Positions 60,280-64,000 of a stretch of 64,000 bases of DNA are shown here, in pieces. The notes below the pieces were generated by a model, which searched no databases, was not told the DNA's origin, and saw only the letters and a list, made by a program, of their open reading frames with translations. The translations under genes and the position numbers were made by a program. Source of the stretch: Paenibacillus sp. JNUCC-31 (lineage in GTDB: Bacteria; Bacillota; Bacilli; Paenibacillales; Paenibacillaceae); assembly GCF_014844075.1 (NCBI RefSeq), contig NZ_CP062165.1, positions 6,014,001 through 6,078,000 of the forward strand. The letters run 5' to 3'. Numbering within the stretch: position 1 is the stretch's first letter; each line of letters opens with the position of its first letter.

Positions 60280-62268
60280 TTATGATGTAATCGCATTTCG
60301 AACGCTTAAAATATATTTGGATTGGTCCAGCGGGTTAACTCCTATGCGTTTCCGCGTAAGGGTCACATCCGAAGGACAATCCTGGTATCCTGCAAAAGAA
60401 GTGGTCAGCACCCCGCGTCCGCTTGTCTCTGAACGCAGCTTCACCGGATAATCCATGGAGGTTGCCAGAGGCATGCGTCCTTCAACGATGCATCGTCCCC
60501 CTCCGATGATCGGCGCTTCAAAGGTTGCCCGCATATGTACCAGATCACTGAGTGCTTTGCCACCATACTCTTCGGGGACAGTTAGCCGGAAATTCAGAAT
60601 GGGTTCCAGCAGGGTTGTGCCAGTGCTTGCCAACCCGTCCATGATCCCCATCGGCGTGGCCACAACGAAATCCAGGGGGTGGGTATGCCAGACATGATGC
60701 TCTCCTTCGATTAACGTGATGCGCAGGTCAGTCACTTCCCATCCCAGCAGACCCTGAGACAGCGCTTCGGGAATTCGGCGCTCCACTTCATTCTGATAAC
60801 GAAGCAGGAGGTGATCCGTTCGAACCGTGGATGAGTAGATCAGGCCGCTCCCACGTGGCAAAGGCTCAATACTGAATCGAAGAATGGCCCAGCAGGGCTT
60901 GGGCATCGTATACGCGATGAATCCTTCCCCCGAAGAACGAGGCGTTTCCTTATAGATGACGGATGGCGGGTCGAATTCGACATCCAGTCCGAAACGGCTC
61001 ATCAGCAGGCTGGACAGAATCTCAAGCTGAATGGTTCCCATCACTTTGAGATGCAGTTCTCTTTCTTCAGGCAACCATTGCAGGTCGAGCAGAGGATCTT
61101 CATCCGTCAACTCCTGCAATGCCGCTACAAGGTCAGGGTAACGGGTTGTGTCTTTACCATGGACCTGAACAGTCAATAAGGGAACAGCCATCTGTGGTAT
61201 AGGAGGCACACCCTCGGGGCTGCCAATAATGTCACCAACATGTGTGTCACTTAGTCCATACAGGGCAGCGATTTGTCCGGCATATACGGCACCCGTATCG
61301 GCCCATTTCCGGCCATCCATTCGACGGATCTGTGTTACCTTCTCTTCCAGCTTCCGAGTGGAGTTATAGATCGTATCCCGATTATGCACGCTTCCACCAT
61401 ACATGCGTACATAGGCGGTACGGCCCATCGTTTTATCCCGTTCAATTTTGAATACAACCCCGGATACTGAAGCATCTTGAGTTTGCGCAGGTGCAGGAAG
61501 AAATTCAATGATGGCATCCAGCAATTCAGTTACGCCAATTCCTTTGCCAGAAGCGCCATAACAAATGGGGAACATTTCGCCTTGATGCACATGTTTGCGA
61601 AACGTTTCCTCTAGCAAATGAGCAGGAAGCGATTCACCATTAATGTAGGATTCCAACAGTTCTTCGTTGAATTCGGCAAGTAACTCAAAAAGGCCAGGTA
61701 CAGGTGAAGGAGAGTCCGTTAACAGCGTTTGGCCCGCGCTCCATAGGGAGTCAATGCCGATAAACACCTCTTCGTTCATACGGCATGTTTGGACTTCACA
61801 TACAAGGGGAGAGAGGCTGGAGCGGATCTGTTCAATAACCGTTTCAGCAGAAGCGCCAACCCGATCCATTTTGTTAATATAGATTAGGGTAGGAATTCCA
61901 AGGGAACGGAGAGCATGCCAGATGGTCTCGCTCTGGGATTGCACGCCCTCCACGGCGGACACAATTAGGATGGCTCCGTCCATTACACGCAGGGATCGCT
62001 CGACTTCCGAGATGAAATCGATATGACCCGGGGTGTCAATGAGATCAATAATCGTATCTTTCCAGATCAAAGAGGTCATAGCGGCTTGTACGGAAATGCC
62101 TCGTTCCTTTTCAATATCCAGAGAGTCCGTTGCTGTTGTTCCGTCATCTACTCGACCTGGACTGCGGACGACACCGCTATGAAATAACATATGCTCCGTC
62201 GTGGTTGTTTTTCCTGCATCGACGTGAGCGAAGATGCCGATATTTCTTCGATTCATTTCGTTTAACAT
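60280..62268 (-). CDS. Tet(M)/TetB(P)-like ribosomal protection GTPase
   Basis: An EF-G-like translational GTPase of 662 residues, a length typical of TetB(P)/Otr(A)-type ribosomal protection proteins (about 640-665). G1 is AHVDAGKTTT, G2 region ERGISVQAA, G3 DTPGHID, G4 NKMDR. Domain IV and the C-terminal region (LDFVVATPMGIMDGL, GGGRCIVEGRMP) are present; EF-G itself would be about 690-700 residues and uses a different switch sequence. It may release tetracycline from the ribosome or be a housekeeping paralogue. The start is ATG 62268, with GAGGAG about 11 nt upstream. An extended -10 promoter lies about 58 bp upstream. Confidence 0.87.
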   Translation of the reverse strand: MLNEMNRRNIGIFAHVDAGKTTTTEHMLFHSGVVRSPGRVDDGTTATDSLDIEKERGISVQAAMTSLIWKDTIIDLIDTPGHIDFISEVERSLRVMDGAILIVSAVEGVQSQSETIWHALRSLGIPTLIYINKMDRVGASAETVIEQIRSSLSPLVCEVQTCRMNEEVFIGIDSLWSAGQTLLTDSPSPVPGLFELLAEFNEELLESYINGESLPAHLLEETFRKHVHQGEMFPICYGASGKGIGVTELLDAIIEFLPAPAQTQDASVSGVVFKIERDKTMGRTAYVRMYGGSVHNRDTIYNSTRKLEEKVTQIRRMDGRKWADTGAVYAGQIAALYGLSDTHVGDIIGSPEGVPPIPQMAVPLLTVQVHGKDTTRYPDLVAALQELTDEDPLLDLQWLPEERELHLKVMGTIQLEILSSLLMSRFGLDVEFDPPSVIYKETPRSSGEGFIAYTMPKPCWAILRFSIEPLPRGSGLIYSSTVRTDHLLLRYQNEVERRIPEALSQGLLGWEVTDLRITLIEGEHHVWHTHPLDFVVATPMGIMDGLASTGTTLLEPILNFRLTVPEEYGGKALSDLVHMRATFEAPIIGGGRCIVEGRMPLATSMDYPVKLRSETSGRGVLTTSFAGYQDCPSDVTLTRKRIGVNPLDQSKYILSVRNAITS

Positions 62269-62325
62269 GGGATGTAAGGCTCCTCTGGCAGCAGAAACGC
62301 ATCGTTTCCGACATTGTAGTTCAGT

Positions 62326-62352
62326 ATTATATCATACCACACGAAGTGTATG
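62326..62352 (-). promoter_or_regulatory. Extended -10 promoter and palindrome of the Tet(M)-like gene
   Basis: On the - strand, TGATATAAT (62334-62326) is a perfect extended -10. Immediately upstream, CATACAC and GTGTGGTATG form an inverted repeat (62352-62333) covering the spacer, a possible operator. The -35 is weak, as expected for extended -10 promoters. Confidence 0.55.
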
Positions 62353-62405
62353 GAAGAATATGTTACACTTAGACAAATCTCTACATTTCAGGATGTCATG
62401 ATAGT

Positions 62406-63287
62406 TCAATATTGATCCTGCCTTTTCATGGTTTTACGATAAGCAGCAGGTGTGGTTCCTGTCAGTTTCTTAAATTGCCGATAAAAATGGGGCAGGCTCT
62501 CGAAGCCGCAGGCATCGGCAACAACGGCCATGGTCTCATCGCTTTGAAGCAGATGTTCTTTTGCCATAATGACCCGGCGGGCCAATGCATAGTCAGTTAG
62601 GGTCATGCCCGTATACCTTTTGAACGCACGGCTGAAATGAGCAGGGGATACCGCTGCTTGCCGTGCCAGCTCTGGCAAGGAAAAGCCCTTGCGCAGCTCT
62701 TCATCAATATGAGTCAGCGTAGAGGAGAGCCAACCTGGCCCAGGGACACTCCTGCCAGGGCTGGCCGGACCAGCTGACTCCAGCCGCTCCAGAAAAATAA
62801 GCAGCAGCTGCAATCGCAGCAGAGCTGCGTGGGCACTCAAGTGGTGTTCCAACTTGAATTCTGCATGGATGTCTTCAATAAGTTTAGCAACCTGGGCTTG
62901 TTCCTTGTCCTCCAGATGTCTCTTGTACACTCTGCGTTTGCGGCAGCGTTCAAACAGAGAGAGCATGGCTGACGCACTGCCCCCCGCTGTAGATGCCAGT
63001 AATCCTGGACTGAAGAACAAGGCAGAGGAAGTCACCGGATTTCCGGCATCTGGCAATGCGCGATGTACCGTGCTGCCCGGAATAATAAACAAATCACCCT
63101 CCTGCATATCTTCAAGCCCGGTATCAATAAAAATGGTGCCCTGCCCCCGATATACATAAATAATTTCATGCCAGTCATGAAGATGATCCGGCAACTCGTT
63201 CTGAGGGGACTTGGTATCTGCATACACCAGACGAAAGGGGATGCCCGAGTCCGCCTGAATGGTCGTACGAACAGGTGAACGTTCCAT
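62406..63287 (-). CDS. AraC-family regulator, cupin plus HTH
   Basis: A regulator of about 293 residues. The N-terminal cupin domain has DHLHDWHEIIYVYRG and DLFIIPGSTVHRA, a ligand pocket. The C-terminal AraC domain has LPELARQAAVSPAHFSRAFKRYTG and CGFESLPHFYRQFKKLTG. The start is ATG 63287, with AAAGGAG directly upstream; the frame opens nine codons earlier. It is divergent from uxaB, so control of hexuronate use is likely. Confidence 0.9.
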   Translation of the reverse strand: MERSPVRTTIQADSGIPFRLVYADTKSPQNELPDHLHDWHEIIYVYRGQGTIFIDTGLEDMQEGDLFIIPGSTVHRALPDAGNPVTSSALFFSPGLLASTAGGSASAMLSLFERCRKRRVYKRHLEDKEQAQVAKLIEDIHAEFKLEHHLSAHAALLRLQLLLIFLERLESAGPASPGRSVPGPGWLSSTLTHIDEELRKGFSLPELARQAAVSPAHFSRAFKRYTGMTLTDYALARRVIMAKEHLLQSDETMAVVADACGFESLPHFYRQFKKLTGTTPAAYRKTMKRQDQY

Positions 63288-63401
63288 TCGATCTCCTTTC
63301 AAAACAGTGGTCACAGAAAAGGTGGATATATCTGGTCATGAAAGAGTACATTTACCGCAATATAAGCAATTAAATTCCCTTTTATTGATGATACAATGAA
63401 T

Positions 63402-63415
63402 TTAAAGCGTTTTCA
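63402..63415. promoter_or_regulatory. cre-like CcpA site upstream of uxaB
   Basis: TTAAAGCGTTTTCA matches the cre consensus TGWNANCGNTNWCA except at position 2. It lies just downstream of a TACAAT (63392-63397) that could be the uxaB -10, a place where CcpA binding would repress. Confidence 0.55.
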
Positions 63416-63489
63416 ATGGAAGTATAGCGGCTGCGCAGCTTGTAGCCAGGCATCTGATAATGACAAATAAAACGATGAGGTGAGTGTTC

Positions 63490-64000
63490 ATGTCGGCGAG
63501 CACGAAAAGACCAAGGCTGAAGCTAAATCTGCTCGGAAGTGATAGTCAGCGCAGATGCAAAGAAGTGATGGATCGCCCCGTAAAGGTACTTCAGATTGGC
63601 GAAGGCAACTTTTTGCGCGGGTTTGCAGACTGGATGCTTCATGAAAGTGCCAGACAAGGCAAATTCCATGGCAGTGTTGCTGTGACGCAGCCTCGGCCAG
63701 GTGGAAAGACAAAGCTGGAACAGATTCGTGACCAGGACGGGTTATATACGATGATTACCCGAGGTCTATCTGAGGGAAAAGCGGTGGAACGTACAGAAAT
63801 AATCTCGATTTTTTCTAAGTGTATTAATCCGTACGAAGAATGGCAGGATTTTCTGAAGCTTGCGGAACTGCCTTCCCTGGAGTTTGTCATCTCCAATACA
63901 ACCGAGTCCGGATTGAAATATACGTATACAACGTACGTCCAAGGTGAACCGGTACAATCGTTTCCGGGTAAACTGACTGTTTTCCTGCATCAGCGTTATT
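63490..64000 (+). CDS. uxaB: Tagaturonate reductase (altronate oxidoreductase), 3' end outside window
   Basis: The first 170 codons of a mannitol dehydrogenase-family enzyme that reduces tagaturonate to altronate in galacturonate catabolism. The N-terminal NAD-binding segment is VLQIGEGNFLRGFADWM, followed by SVAVTQPRP, LYTMITRGL and the family signature VISNTTESG. GAGG lies about 10 nt before ATG 63490. The open frame continues past base 64000. The divergent AraC gene and cre-like site suggest induction by a uronate and glucose repression. Galacturonate from pectin fits the galactan locus at the other end of the window. Confidence 0.9.
   Translation, partial: MSASTKRPRLKLNLLGSDSQRRCKEVMDRPVKVLQIGEGNFLRGFADWMLHESARQGKFHGSVAVTQPRPGGKTKLEQIRDQDGLYTMITRGLSEGKAVERTEIISIFSKCINPYEEWQDFLKLAELPSLEFVISNTTESGLKYTYTTYVQGEPVQSFPGKLTVFLHQRY

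Noticed and set aside
60280..62268. Annotation as elongation factor G
   Set aside because: The length of 662 and the domain sequences fit ribosomal protection proteins better than EF-G, although both share the GTPase motifs.
1..64000. CRISPR arrays, tRNA or rRNA genes, insertion sequences, prophage
   Set aside because: No regularly spaced repeats, tRNA cloverleaf with CCA-end context, transposase or phage structural gene was seen on either strand. The only mobile-like feature is the 235-bp palindromic element.

Overview
The window looks like chromosomal DNA of a Paenibacillus-type, spore-forming Firmicute, probably from the group of saprophytic polysaccharide degraders. The evidence is gene content: paired YesM/YesN two-component regulators, LplA/LplB/LplC-type sugar ABC transporters without their own ATPase, many glycoside hydrolases, AraC regulators beside sugar genes, a tricistronic-type spore germination (ger) operon, GGAGG-type ribosome binding sites and strong intrinsic terminators. 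I see no rRNA, tRNA, insertion sequence, prophage or CRISPR array. Most genes are on the + strand.

Layout. 1-10.7 kb is a galactan-utilisation locus: YesM-type kinase, YesN-type regulator, lipoprotein binding protein, two permeases, GH53 endo-galactanase and GH42 beta-galactosidase. It is followed by a pentanucleotide repeat and a 235-bp imperfect palindrome with near-identical terminal inverted repeats. 11-20 kb is housekeeping: ACT-domain malic enzyme, HD phosphohydrolase, ArAE/FUSC-type membrane protein, FMN-binding split-barrel protein, HelD and adenine deaminase. 20.5-29.1 kb holds a secreted TIM-barrel-like protein of unknown role, then an AraC regulator divergent from a YicI-type GH31 alpha-xylosidase, an APH-fold kinase and an unusual GH3 enzyme. 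29.2-32.7 kb has two MFS exporters, one under a MarR regulator. 32.7-37.2 kb has a RbsD/FucU mutarotase-like gene and a four-gene ger operon with a sigma-G-like promoter. 37.3-44.1 kb has a GNAT, a TraX-like protein, and a chemoreceptor directly upstream of a single-module NRPS-like adenylation-carrier-reductase protein. 44.7-53.6 kb has rpiA-GNAT-MarR, then a cobalamin-binding sensor-like protein next to a cytoplasmic hybrid histidine kinase, then a hydrolase, a methyltransferase, a BadF-type kinase and a GNAT. 53.7-62.3 kb has a MarR/MMPL export operon with spaced repeats in its promoter, a GDSL hydrolase, an APH-fold kinase, a TPR protein and a Tet(M)-like ribosomal protection GTPase. 62.4-64 kb has an AraC regulator divergent from uxaB (tagaturonate reductase), which runs off the window.

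The sugar modules share one logic: a sensor or AraC regulator, import of oligosaccharides, and cytoplasmic hydrolases without signal peptides. CcpA-like cre sites lie upstream of the GH31 gene and uxaB. The most distinctive system is the gene pair at 46762-49582. The first protein has the W-x9-EH and E-x-H-x-x-G motifs of the CarH/LitR adenosylcobalamin photoreceptor family but no DNA-binding domain. The second is a sensorless HisKA-HATPase-REC-Hpt kinase starting 13 bp downstream. I infer a B12-based (light or oxygen) phosphorelay. Start sites given here follow visible Shine-Dalgarno sequences where these disagree with the longest open frame.
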